Part shown: positions 1 through 6,899 of the stretch, in pieces
How positions within the stretch are numbered: the stretch's first letter is position 1
Layout: each line of letters opens with the position of its first letter
NCBI GenBank assembly: GCA_964426915.1
Contig: CAYRTD010000066.1
Coordinates: 1-20,909, forward strand
Length of the DNA: 20,909 nt
Reading direction: 5' to 3'
DNA from: CAYRTD01 sp964426915
GTDB taxonomy: Bacteria > Bacteroidota > Bacteroidia > Bacteroidales > GCA-2748055
Made by a program: the position numbers and the translations under genes
The notes under the pieces: generated by a model
The model's database searches: none
Told to the model about the DNA's origin: nothing
The model's input: the letters and a program-made list of their open reading frames with translations, nothing else

Positions 1-515
1 ATTATCTGTGTTACCGCAGTTGCCACACATCCCGTGGGGCATCCTCCCACTTCGGAATGCTTGAACTGATTAAGTCTGATATTATATTGATCCAGTAGCG
101 GTGAAACAACAGGGTAACCGGTCTGCTGAGAAACAGGAAGAGGATCTGTAAACTGTAAGGAATCTTCATAGTAATTCATCAGAGTGCGCATTTGGGGCGG
201 AATATCATTCGATTGAAATATTGCTTCCTCCGAATACCCTACAACCGCATAGTTGTCATTGTATTGGGCTATCATGGCAAATCCTTTCTCTTCCTGTTGA
301 AAAACGAACAGCGGAGTTTTAACGTTTTCAGAAGAATGATAGGTTTGAGTAAGTTCTATTGGATAAAATGCACTTTTTTTTCTGTCTGTATTATGTTCTC
401 TCGCTGTAAAAAATTCTTCGGCAAATTGTCTGGCGGTATTGTTTTCAATATTCTGAGCAAAGGCTGATGAATCTGTTAGAAAAATTATTGACAATAAAAA
501 AACAAGCCTTATCAT
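1..515 (-). CDS. Peptidase C10 family (streptopain-like) cysteine protease, N-terminal part, cut by window edge
   Basis: Reading the minus strand from the ATG at 515 gives 171 residues with no stop before the window ends, so the gene continues to the left. It starts with a signal peptide (MIRLVFLLSIIFLTDSSAFAQ without its first residue would be the hydrophobic core). Residues of about 25-110 look like a C10/Spi propeptide, including the stretch KGFAMIAQYNDNYAVVGYS, the usual inhibitory pro-region. Residues 159-171 read CPTGCVATAVTQI, which matches the block around the catalytic Cys of streptopain and of interpain/Bfp proteases; Cys163 is the expected nucleophile. The catalytic His lies outside the window. 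The protein should be exported and activated by removal of the propeptide. It is last in a same-strand set after the T9SS protein (45 bp gap). The family call rests on motif memory; whether it ends in a sorting domain cannot be seen. Confidence 0.85.
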   Translation of the reverse strand, partial: MIRLVFLLSIIFLTDSSAFAQNIENNTARQFAEEFFTAREHNTDRKKSAFYPIELTQTYHSSENVKTPLFVFQQEEKGFAMIAQYNDNYAVVGYSEEAIFQSNDIPPQMRTLMNYYEDSLQFTDPLPVSQQTGYPVVSPLLDQYNIRLNQFKHSEVGGCPTGCVATAVTQI

Positions 516-560
516 GACCGACTTTCTATGTTTGTAAATTATTTGTATCATATCTTTGCT

Positions 561-1172
561 CTATTGGGCAATTATTTTTTTTACTTTATGAAGATTATCT
601 GTTTTTACCGAAATGAAATAGGTTCCGGGGTTCAGATTTAAATTCAGGCTTGTGCTTGCCGATAGGTATTCCTGATAAAAAATGCTTCCATTCATATCAA
701 AAATCCTTACCAGCACTTTTTTGTATTCTATACCGGGGAATTCTATAAAGATCTCATTGCTAAAGACAGTAGGAAAAACTTTAATATTATCTTCTCCTTC
801 ATCCTGCTTTTGATGAATTCTGGCAACTTTCAGATTGAAGGCAGTGGAGGCTCTACATTTATTATTATCTGTTACTTTTAATGATAGGTCATCTCCTTTC
901 TCTGGGGTGAAAACTGCTACATCGCTTGTTGAGATCACTTCACCGTTAAGCAGCCATTCGAAGAAATAGGGCATGATTCCACCTTCCACATCATATCCCA
1001 TAAGACCCAGAACTACCGGAATGCCTTCGGGTAGTTCTTCGTTGAATAATGCAACAACACTCAGCGGTTGATCAGCTTGCGAAGGCATATCCATTTTTAC
1101 AACGGTTTGTGAAAACACTGAATTTACGATGAATGCAGAAACCAAAAACAGAAGTGTTCTTAATACTTTCAT
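561..1172 (-). CDS. Small secreted protein with Ig/PKD-like region and T9SS type A C-terminal sorting domain
   Basis: This 203-residue protein has a signal peptide (MKVLRTLLFLVSAFIVNSVFSQ would be just over the core; cleavage after FSQ). Residues of about 60-118 resemble one Ig/PKD-like beta-sandwich (YFFEWLLNGEVIS, then SLKVTDNNKC). Residues of about 130-203 form a typical T9SS type A sorting domain: IKVFPTVFSNEI at the start, VRIFDMNGSIFYQ in the middle, LNPGTYFISVKTDN and the basic end VKKIIAQ. It should therefore cross the outer membrane through the type IX system and be anchored or released at the surface. It has no enzymatic motif. Only 3 bp separate it from the SUMF1 lipoprotein gene upstream, and the C10 protease gene follows after 45 bp, so the three are probably co-transcribed. 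It could be a partner or adhesin for the protease; that is inference. Confidence 0.85.
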   Translation of the reverse strand: MKVLRTLLFLVSAFIVNSVFSQTVVKMDMPSQADQPLSVVALFNEELPEGIPVVLGLMGYDVEGGIMPYFFEWLLNGEVISTSDVAVFTPEKGDDLSLKVTDNNKCRASTAFNLKVARIHQKQDEGEDNIKVFPTVFSNEIFIEFPGIEYKKVLVRIFDMNGSIFYQEYLSASTSLNLNLNPGTYFISVKTDNLHKVKKIIAQ

Positions 1173-1175
1173 TTT

Positions 1176-2255
1176 TTATTTTTTTGAAATTACTAATCTG
1201 AAACCGGTATAGTGTGTATATCCGTCATGAAGGAAATCGACTGTATTTATATCCGGGGGAAGATGATTTCGTGCGTATACCCTGCAGCTGTTTTTATCAT
1301 ATTCAAATTTGTCGGCAAGGAAGTCCCCGCCCCGAATTACTTTTTCTGTTCCTGATGCCGGTCCGGTGGGATTCGTTGATTCTGCAGGTGGAGGAGTACT
1401 CTCAGTCCATTCTTTATACCAATCGCTACACCATTCACTCAGATTACCGCTCATATCAAATAAACCAAGCTCGTTGGGTTTTTTCAGTGCCACATTGTGC
1501 TTTCTTCCGTCGGAATTTTTATAATGCCAGGCTACCTCATCAATGTAGATACTTCCCGCATAGCTTGTGTTTCCGCTTTTCAATCCTCCGCGGGCAGCTA
1601 CTTCCCATTCATTTTCTGTTGGGAGGCGAAACTGAAATTCCGATAATTCATTTATTTTAGGGATAAAGTTTTCGGAAATATTTTTCCAGTTAGTCACAAC
1701 CGGAAGATTTGGCGAACTATTTTCACCATCATAAGGTAAGGTTCCCAATACAGCTTTCCACTGAGCATTTGTGATTTCTGTTTCTGAAATAAAATAACTA
1801 TCCAGATAAACTTTTCTGCTGGCAATGTATGTGGCTCCGTCTAAATAGAAAGTCGTATCTGCTTTTACCGGAACTAAAGAAAAGGAAACCCCCATTATTT
1901 CAAAGTCAATAAAAGGCACCCCTGCCTGATGGACTTTAATTTCTTTGGAATTGTTGTCTGATGAAACTGTTATTACGGCTTCGCGTGAAAAATTCCGGTT
2001 AGCCGATGCCCCAATTAAAAACCCGGTTGATTTATTACCCTCGTAGGCTGAAAGCGACAACCAGTCTGCAGTAGATGTAGCTTTCCAGTCACTGTTTGTT
2101 TTCACCACTACTAAACTGGCATCCTTTTCGGCTGTAAAATTGATGCTTGTCAATGAAAGATCAAAAAAATCATCCCCTATCGGGGGATCATCATCTTTCC
2201 TGCACGATGCCAGTAAAAGTAAAAAAAGACAAGATAAAGCTACTTTTTGTTTCAT
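1176..2255 (-). CDS. BACON-SUMF1 (formylglycine-generating-enzyme-like) lipoprotein
   Basis: The preferred start at 2255 gives 359 residues and puts a lipoprotein signal directly at the N-terminus: MKQKVALSCLFLLLLASC with the lipobox Cys at residue 18. In-frame ATGs at 2261 and 2300 only add a non-signal extension. After an acidic linker, residues of about 30-115 are a BACON domain (INFTAEKDASLVVVKTNSDW, WLSLSAYEGN, REAVITVSSDNN). Residues of about 120-355 are an SUMF1/FGE fold (FISETEITNAQWKAVLG, FRLPTENEWEVAARGG, LGLFDMSGNLSEWCSDWY, VIRGGDF, GFRLVIS). Near the end it has NSCRVYARN, one Cys where true formylglycine-generating enzymes have the pair of Cu-binding cysteines, so sulfatase-activating activity is doubtful. 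It may be a structural envelope protein, as are the GldJ/GldK SUMF1 homologues. It is the first gene of the three-gene minus-strand set. Confidence 0.85.
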   Translation of the reverse strand: MKQKVALSCLFLLLLASCRKDDDPPIGDDFFDLSLTSINFTAEKDASLVVVKTNSDWKATSTADWLSLSAYEGNKSTGFLIGASANRNFSREAVITVSSDNNSKEIKVHQAGVPFIDFEIMGVSFSLVPVKADTTFYLDGATYIASRKVYLDSYFISETEITNAQWKAVLGTLPYDGENSSPNLPVVTNWKNISENFIPKINELSEFQFRLPTENEWEVAARGGLKSGNTSYAGSIYIDEVAWHYKNSDGRKHNVALKKPNELGLFDMSGNLSEWCSDWYKEWTESTPPPAESTNPTGPASGTEKVIRGGDFLADKFEYDKNSCRVYARNHLPPDINTVDFLHDGYTHYTGFRLVISKK

Positions 2256-2986
2256 ATACATGGTTAATAAAGCATTTAAACCTCTGGAGAATGAGACCAT
2301 TCCGAAAAGTGAAAATTATGATCATATTCTTTGACACTCTTTATTTCGCATAGGAGTGATAAGTAGTTAATGGTGAGCGATATGATAAAATATTTTTTGT
2401 GCATTCCCTGAATGTGGGGGAAGAAAGGATGGAATGAAGTGGATTTGGGGGTGAAAGCACGTTTTTGAAATATGCTCAATAAACAGCAACAAGTCTTTTT
2501 AGAGGGTTGAAGGGGGCTATCTTCGAAGTAAGGTTTCATTTATCTATCGTATGGCTATAAATTTAAAAAAAAATGCGAGAAGAATTTAATTTTATTATGA
2601 GTGATTAGTAAATTGTTGATAAAAGCCTGAAAACATGGGATAAGTTTTAAGGATACAGAAAACTTTTTTTGTAACTATTAAGGTATCTGCGACAACATTT
2701 CTAAATTAATTTATGAGTTTTAAATGCGATGAATAGTTACCTTTTTTAATAAAGTGCGATCTGAAACGGGATATGAACACTCTGTTTCTTTAAGGATTTT
2801 TGATTTATTTTATAAGAAATATACTTATCATCCTCATAAGATTCAGTTGTTTTGAGACCGAATCGAAGTGGGAAGTTGATCGTTTTGGCAGGGCCAAGAT
2901 CATTTTTATATCCATGGCTAATGAATCTTCCATTTGATAAAGTAAATAGAAGAATTAATTCATAATATTAAGGGAAAAATCAGGAT
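2256..2986. other. AT-rich non-coding stretch upstream of the SUMF1 gene
   Basis: About 730 bp with many stop codons in all frames and no reading frame resembling a known protein. It must hold the promoter for the minus-strand SUMF1 set, but I see no exact TAnnTTTG element there. A 9 bp inverted repeat (gtaactatt at 2671-2679, aatagttac at 2732-2740) is the only symmetry I noted and may be chance. Together with the decayed mutarotase that follows, the region looks like gene-erosion territory. Confidence 0.5.
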
Positions 2987-3280
2987 ATGAATATCTCAAT
3001 TGATCCGGCAAAAGTTTATATCGATAACAAAGGCTGCAAATTCCCCGGGGGAATAAAAGAATCGGGAATCCTTAACAAGGATATATGCCGTTTGGGAACT
3101 ACCATGTTCATAATCATGGATAGAAGAGAAGATTTTGATCTTGAGAAAGACATGAAAAGGCTGGGTAAAATGGATGAATAACAGGATTGGGAAGAGTTCA
3201 TGACCAAATTTCAGGACACAACTGCTGAAAATAAAGGAAAGTGGAAATTAATGGAAAGGGCCTTCAAGCTGGAAGAATAA
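2987..3280 (+). pseudogene. L-rhamnose mutarotase (RhaM/DUF718-like) remnant with internal stop
   Basis: The frame from 2987 reads IKESGILNKDICRLGTTMFI, then EDFDLEKDMKRLGKMDE, then a TAA at 3179-3181. In the same frame it continues QDWEEFMTKFQDTTAENKGK and WKLMERAFKLEE to a second TAA at 3278-3280. Both halves match the C-terminal two thirds of the L-rhamnose mutarotase family (the GIxxMEIYRLGxRLFMI and W-L-M-E-x-I-F-K-L blocks). The family's beginning (RYCxxLDLKDDP, then the YH-x-WPEI block with the catalytic His) is replaced by a poorly matching stretch, so the active site is gone. One base change (for example CAA or TAT to TAA) accounts for the internal stop. RhaM interconverts L-rhamnose anomers. 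No other rhamnose or fucose gene is nearby, so this is an isolated relic. Confidence 0.8.
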
Positions 3281-3310
3281 AGGGTGTTTATTACCTGTAC
3301 GTTTTTCTAA

Positions 3311-3453
3311 TTCTACTTTAACACATTAAAAAATCTTCTGTTTTTTCACCCTGAATCCCTAAAGGGAACAGGAAGATTTTTATCCTTTCACCCTTTAGGG
3401 CCGGGGTAAAAAGGATAAAAATCTCGTTAAAGTCTGAATCTATCAAAGTAGAA
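3311..3453. repeat. Nested inverted-repeat region between the mutarotase relic and transketolase
   Basis: The outer arms ttctacttt (3311-3319) and aaagtagaa (3445-3453) are exact reverse complements. Inside is the perfect 15 bp palindrome at 3374-3424 and two copies, in opposite orientation, of a motif around caccctttaggg/ccctaaaggg (near 3347-3365 and 3387-3407). The nested symmetry suggests a small palindromic intergenic element rather than random DNA. It lies in the convergent gap between the plus-strand relic and the minus-strand tkt gene. Confidence 0.5.
3374..3424. terminator. Strong hairpin, probable bidirectional terminator after tkt
   Basis: The arms agatttttatccttt (3374-3388) and aaaggataaaaatct (3410-3424) are perfect 15 bp reverse complements around a 21-base loop that can pair further (accc with gggt). 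It lies about 50 bp past the tkt stop on the minus strand and about 94 bp past the mutarotase relic on the plus strand, where a bidirectional terminator would be expected. The arms are AT-rich and no clean T-run follows, so a role as a repeat element is also possible. Confidence 0.5.
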
Positions 3454-3473
3454 CTATGATTCCGTACAAAAAA

Positions 3474-5513
3474 CTACCTTGTAAATTTTTCCAAAAAAGC
3501 TTTTGCCTGGATGTAAATATTATCAGCAGTATAGCCTAATTTTTCATCCAGAACAGTATATGGAGCTGAAAAACCGAAGCTTTCCATTCCTATAACCATT
3601 CCATTATTCCCAACCAGTCCTGCAAGTGTAACGGGCAGTCCCGCTGTTAATCCCATAGTTGGTATCTCCTTTGGAAGAACCTCTCTCTGGTAAGCTATAT
3701 CCTGTTCTCTGAACAGTCCTTCGCTTATGGCAGAAACAACCTGAACTTCGATGTTAAGTTTTTCCTCCAGCAATTTTGCTCCTTCAAAAAGGGTGGAAAC
3801 TTCCGATCCGTTTCCAACCAGGACCAGGTCGGGAAGGTTTTCTGTCCTTTTGACAATATAGGCGCCTTTTTCAGCCTGTAATGATTCTTCATAGCGATCT
3901 TTGCCGGGAAGATCTTTAATTCCCTGCCTCGACAGAAGAAGGGCAGAAGGTGTTTCGTCATTCTCCAGCGCCATTTTCCAGGCCACAGTGGTTTCATTTG
4001 CATCGGCGGGACGCAGAACGAGCATGGAGTTTTCTCCACTATGATTTTTAAGATGTTCAAGCAATCTTATCTGGGCTTCCTGTTCTACCGGCTGGTGAGT
4101 GGGTCCGTCTTCACCTACCCTGAATGCATCATGTGTCCATACATATTTTACAGGAAGCTCCATAAGTGCAGCAAGGCGCACCGCCGGTTTCATGTAATCG
4201 GAAAACACAAAGAAGGTGGCACAAACCGGTATCACGCCCCCATGAAGAGCCATACCATTTGCAATGGCAGCCATAGTGAGTTCAGATACTCCTACCTGAA
4301 GAAATGCTCCCGAAAAATCATTTTTTGTAAAGGGTTTCGTTTTTTTCAGGAAGCCATCGGTTTTGTCTGAATTGGACAAATCTGCCGATGCAACGATCAT
4401 ATTCTCAACCTTATCGGCGAAATATGAAAGAACGATCCCTGATGCGGCACGGGTTGCAGCATTTTCTTTTTGAACAATGTCTCTGAAATTCAGTTCAGGT
4501 AACTCACTTTCAAAAAATGAGTTCAGTTTTTTTGCGAGCTCGGGATTTTCTTTTTCCCATTTTTCCTGTTTCGCTTTCCTGGATTTTACAATTTCTTTTT
4601 TCTTTGAGATGACCTCTTTCATGTATTCCTCAACCTCAGGAAAGAGCTTAAAAGGATCTCCGGGATCACCACCAAGATTTTTGATGCTCTTTTCAAAAGA
4701 AGCTCCGGCACCGGAAAGTGGCATGCCATGTGTGCTGGTTTGTTTTTCAAAGTTTTCCCCCTCTTCAGTAACAGCACCCTTACCCATAATGGTTTTACCG
4801 ATGATGAGGGTAGGTCTTTCTTTCTCATTCATCGCATCATCAAGCGCTTTTCTGATCTGTTTGTGATCGTTTCCGTCGATGGTCATTACATTCCATCCCC
4901 ATGCTTTGTATTTCATCTCTGTATCTTCAGAGGTGACAATATCGGTCTTTGAGGAGAGCTGAATGTCATTTGAGTCGTAAAACATAACAAGATTGCTCAG
5001 TCCTAGATAGCCTGCGATCCTCCCTGAACCCTGAGATACTTCTTCCTGTATACCACCGTCGGAAATAAATGTGAAAATATTATGCGCCATCCAGTCGCCG
5101 AATCTGGCAACCAGAAACCTTTCTGCAATTGCGGCTCCAACAGCATTTGTGTGACCCTGCCCGAGCGGTCCCGAAGTATTTTCCACTCCTCTTTCAACAT
5201 CGAGTTCCGGATGGCCGGGGGTTACACTTTCCCACTGACGGAAATTTTTCAGGTCTTCCATACTGTATTTTCCATAGAGCGAAAGGACACTATACAGCAT
5301 TGGGGACATATGGCCGGGATCGAGAAAAAATCTGTCGCGGTTTATCCAGCTCATATCCTCGGGATCGAAAGTCAGGTATTCGGAAAATAAAACATTAATA
5401 AAGTCTGCACCGCCCATAGCACCTCCGGGATGTCCAGATCCTGCTTTTTCAACCATTGAGGCAGAGAGAATTCTGATATTGTCTGCTGCTTTTGTTACAA
5501 TTTGATCGCTCAT
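3474..5513 (-). CDS. tkt: Transketolase
   Basis: This 679-residue cytosolic enzyme transfers two-carbon ketol units in the non-oxidative pentose phosphate pathway using thiamine diphosphate and a divalent metal. Visible family blocks are SGHPGGAMGGADF (His28), FFLDPGHMSPMLY (His68), ENTSGPLGQGHTNAVGAAIA, and the cofactor/metal motif FISDGGIQEEVSQGSGRIAG followed by MFYDSND. Later come VGVSELTMAAIANGMALHGG with the glutamate that activates the thiazolium ring, and FRVGEDGPTHQPVEQEAQIR. The form with SDGG instead of GDG and with DPGHMSP is the one typical of Bacteroidota. The length is normal for full-length transketolase. The gene is monocistronic and divergent from ychF across 112 bp, with a good -7 element 37-45 bp upstream of its ATG. 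Confidence 0.97.
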   Translation of the reverse strand: MSDQIVTKAADNIRILSASMVEKAGSGHPGGAMGGADFINVLFSEYLTFDPEDMSWINRDRFFLDPGHMSPMLYSVLSLYGKYSMEDLKNFRQWESVTPGHPELDVERGVENTSGPLGQGHTNAVGAAIAERFLVARFGDWMAHNIFTFISDGGIQEEVSQGSGRIAGYLGLSNLVMFYDSNDIQLSSKTDIVTSEDTEMKYKAWGWNVMTIDGNDHKQIRKALDDAMNEKERPTLIIGKTIMGKGAVTEEGENFEKQTSTHGMPLSGAGASFEKSIKNLGGDPGDPFKLFPEVEEYMKEVISKKKEIVKSRKAKQEKWEKENPELAKKLNSFFESELPELNFRDIVQKENAATRAASGIVLSYFADKVENMIVASADLSNSDKTDGFLKKTKPFTKNDFSGAFLQVGVSELTMAAIANGMALHGGVIPVCATFFVFSDYMKPAVRLAALMELPVKYVWTHDAFRVGEDGPTHQPVEQEAQIRLLEHLKNHSGENSMLVLRPADANETTVAWKMALENDETPSALLLSRQGIKDLPGKDRYEESLQAEKGAYIVKRTENLPDLVLVGNGSEVSTLFEGAKLLEEKLNIEVQVVSAISEGLFREQDIAYQREVLPKEIPTMGLTAGLPVTLAGLVGNNGMVIGMESFGFSAPYTVLDEKLGYTADNIYIQAKAFLEKFTR

Positions 5514-5550
5514 TTTTAGGAAAATATTTAAGGTTAACTTATAGAAAGCC

Positions 5551-5558
5551 CAAAATTA
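5551..5558 (-). promoter_or_regulatory. Candidate -7 promoter element of tkt (TAATTTTG)
   Basis: Read on the minus strand, 5558 to 5551 is TAATTTTG, an exact match to the Bacteroidota -7 consensus TAnnTTTG, followed by the G/C expected after it. It is about 38 bp upstream of the tkt start codon. A TTG lies 16 bp further upstream, slightly short of the usual 19-21 bp spacing for the -33 element. Confidence 0.5.
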
Positions 5559-5601
5559 TAGTTTTCTTGTTAAACAACATAATCTTCTCATTGATTTAAA
5601 C

Positions 5602-5609
5602 TATTTTTG
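5602..5609 (+). promoter_or_regulatory. Candidate -7 promoter element of ychF (TATTTTTGC)
   Basis: TATTTTTG at 5602-5609 followed by C matches TAnnTTTGC. It is 16 bp upstream of the ychF ATG, implying a very short leader. No well-spaced -33 TTTG was found. Confidence 0.5.
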
Positions 5610-5625
5610 CAGAAATTTTATTTAT

Positions 5626-6723
5626 ATGAGTCTTACCTGCGGAATAATAGGTATAACAAATACCGGAAAAACCACATTATTTAATTGCTTATCCAATACA
5701 AAGGCTGAATCGAGCAATTTTGCTTTTAGTTCAACTAAATCTAATATCGGGATCATCAATATACCCGATCCCAGGCTTGACAAAATTGCTGAACTGGTTG
5801 ATCCTAAAAAAGTTATATACGCAACTGTAGATATTGTTGATATTCCCGGTCTCACTAAAGGCAGCAGCAGGGGAGAAGGTGTGGGTAATCAGTTTCTGGG
5901 CGATATCCGAAATACCGATGCTCTTGTGCATGTTCTCAGGTGCTTCGATGATGATAAGCTTGCTCATGTGGAAGGATCCGTTGATCCTGTCAGAGATAAG
6001 GAAACGGTCGATCTTGAATTGCAGATCAAGGATCTTGAATCGGTTGAGAAAAAGATACAACGATTAGAAAAACTGGCCAAAACAGGGGATAAGGATGCCC
6101 GCCGCGGAATAGAAGTGCTCAATATCTACAGGGAGCATCTCGAAAATTTTGAGTCTGCAAGGACAGCTCCTGTTGCTGAAAATGACCGTAAATATATTGA
6201 GGATCTCTTCCTTCTTACTAATAAGCCCGTTTTGTATGTTTGCAACGTTGATGAAGCTTCGGCACTTGAAGGAAATGATTATGTGAAAAAGGTAAAAGAA
6301 AATGTGAAGGAGGAGGGAGCTGAAGTGCTTATAATTGCTGCCGGACTGGAAGCCGAGATCTCGGAACTTGAAAATGAGGAGGACCGAAAAGAATTTCTTG
6401 CTGATGTGGGTCTCATAGAACCTGGAGTTAACAGATTGGTACGATCGGCATATAGCCTGCTTGACCTTCAGTCGTTTTTTACTGCAGGTCCCAAAGAAGT
6501 CAGGGCATGGACTATTCATAAAGGAATGACAGCTCCCCAGGCAGCAGGTGTAATCCATAGTGACCTTGAACGGGGTTTTATCCGGGCAGAGGTTATGAAA
6601 TATGATGATTTTATTCATTATGGTTCTGAAAATGCATGTAAAGATGCCGGAAAACTTTCAATCGAAGGAAAATCCTATGTAGTGGGTGACGGTGATATAT
6701 TGCATATCCGGTTCAATGTGTAA
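5626..6723 (+). CDS. ychF: Redox-regulated ribosome-associated ATPase/GTPase YchF (OLA1 family)
   Basis: A 365-residue Obg-family P-loop protein of normal length for YchF. The P-loop GITNTGKTTLF is at residues 9-19, the Walker B/G3 block VDIPGL at about 71-76, and the modified G4 motif CNVDE replaces the NKxD of ordinary GTPases; that change is why YchF/OLA1 proteins prefer ATP. A helical middle part (LELQIKDLESVEKKIQRLEK) is the family's coiled-coil insertion. The C-terminal TGS domain ends in YVVGDGDILHIRFNV. In other bacteria YchF binds ribosomes and acts in translation and stress responses. The P-loop has N-T-G-K-T where most homologues have N-V-G-K-S, a mild variation. It is probably transcribed alone from the short divergent promoter region; a MITE-like element begins 3 bp after its stop. 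Confidence 0.96.
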   Translation: MSLTCGIIGITNTGKTTLFNCLSNTKAESSNFAFSSTKSNIGIINIPDPRLDKIAELVDPKKVIYATVDIVDIPGLTKGSSRGEGVGNQFLGDIRNTDALVHVLRCFDDDKLAHVEGSVDPVRDKETVDLELQIKDLESVEKKIQRLEKLAKTGDKDARRGIEVLNIYREHLENFESARTAPVAENDRKYIEDLFLLTNKPVLYVCNVDEASALEGNDYVKKVKENVKEEGAEVLIIAAGLEAEISELENEEDRKEFLADVGLIEPGVNRLVRSAYSLLDLQSFFTAGPKEVRAWTIHKGMTAPQAAGVIHSDLERGFIRAEVMKYDDFIHYGSENACKDAGKLSIEGKSYVVGDGDILHIRFNV

Positions 6724-6725
6724 AA

Positions 6726-6879
6726 GTGTCTGTCCATAATGTCCGTTTGCTGCGTTATGCTCGCCGGGAAATTGCTCATTTACAAGAGTAAACTCCGCAT
6801 TTCCCGGTATCGCAAGCCTTGCAACCGAACATTCTGATCCAGACACTCTACTTTATTAACGGACATTATAGACAGACTC
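6726..6879. mobile_element. MITE-like element with 22 bp terminal inverted repeats
   Basis: The left end gtgtctgtccataatgtccg (first 20 of 22 bp, 6726-6747) and the right end aacggacattatagacagac (first 20 of 22 bp, 6858-6879) are reverse complements at 20 of 22 positions. Between them a second imperfect inverted repeat (ccgggaaat near 6763 and atttcccgg near 6799) would make the whole 154 bp fold as one long hairpin. There is no room for a transposase. No target-site duplication is evident. It fills the space between the ychF stop and the start of the carboxypeptidase gene, and its right half contains one copy of the 42 bp dispersed repeat. Confidence 0.65.
6826..6867 (+). repeat. Dispersed ~42 bp repeat, copy A
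   Basis: Begins gaacattctgatcc and ends ttattaacggacatt. Most positions are shared with the reverse complement of copy B (8591-8632) and many with copy C (20515-20555). It makes up the right part of the MITE-like element at 6726-6879. Copy A and copy B point toward each other, with the carboxypeptidase gene between them. Confidence 0.6.
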
Positions 6880-6899
6880 TTCTATGTTTGGGAAAACGA

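Noticed and set aside
192..467. 91-codon plus-strand frame at the left end
   Set aside because: It is the antisense shadow of the C10 protease gene, whose signal peptide, propeptide and catalytic Cys block are clear on the minus strand.
2276..2539. 87-codon minus-strand frame upstream of the SUMF1 gene
   Set aside because: It overlaps the SUMF1 5' region in another frame, has no recognisable motif and has a composition typical of chance frames in AT-rich DNA.
2840..2965. Plus-strand 41-codon open stretch (VVLRPNRSGKLIVLAGPRSF and on) before the mutarotase relic
   Set aside because: It looks slightly protein-like but has no ATG, no family I recognise and a stop directly upstream; it could be another gene relic, but I cannot support it.
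3374..3424. Possible riboswitch or attenuator of tkt
   Set aside because: The hairpin is downstream of the tkt stop codon, not in its leader.
6883..6890. TATGTTTG as a firm promoter of the M14 gene
   Set aside because: It matches TAnnTTTG but lies only 9-15 bp before the possible start codons, which would make the mRNA nearly leaderless; kept only as a remark in the gene entry.
6819..6899. Upstream in-frame extension of the M14 carboxypeptidase
   Set aside because: It lies inside the MITE-like element and precedes a clear signal peptide; a start at 6900 or 6906 is more plausible.
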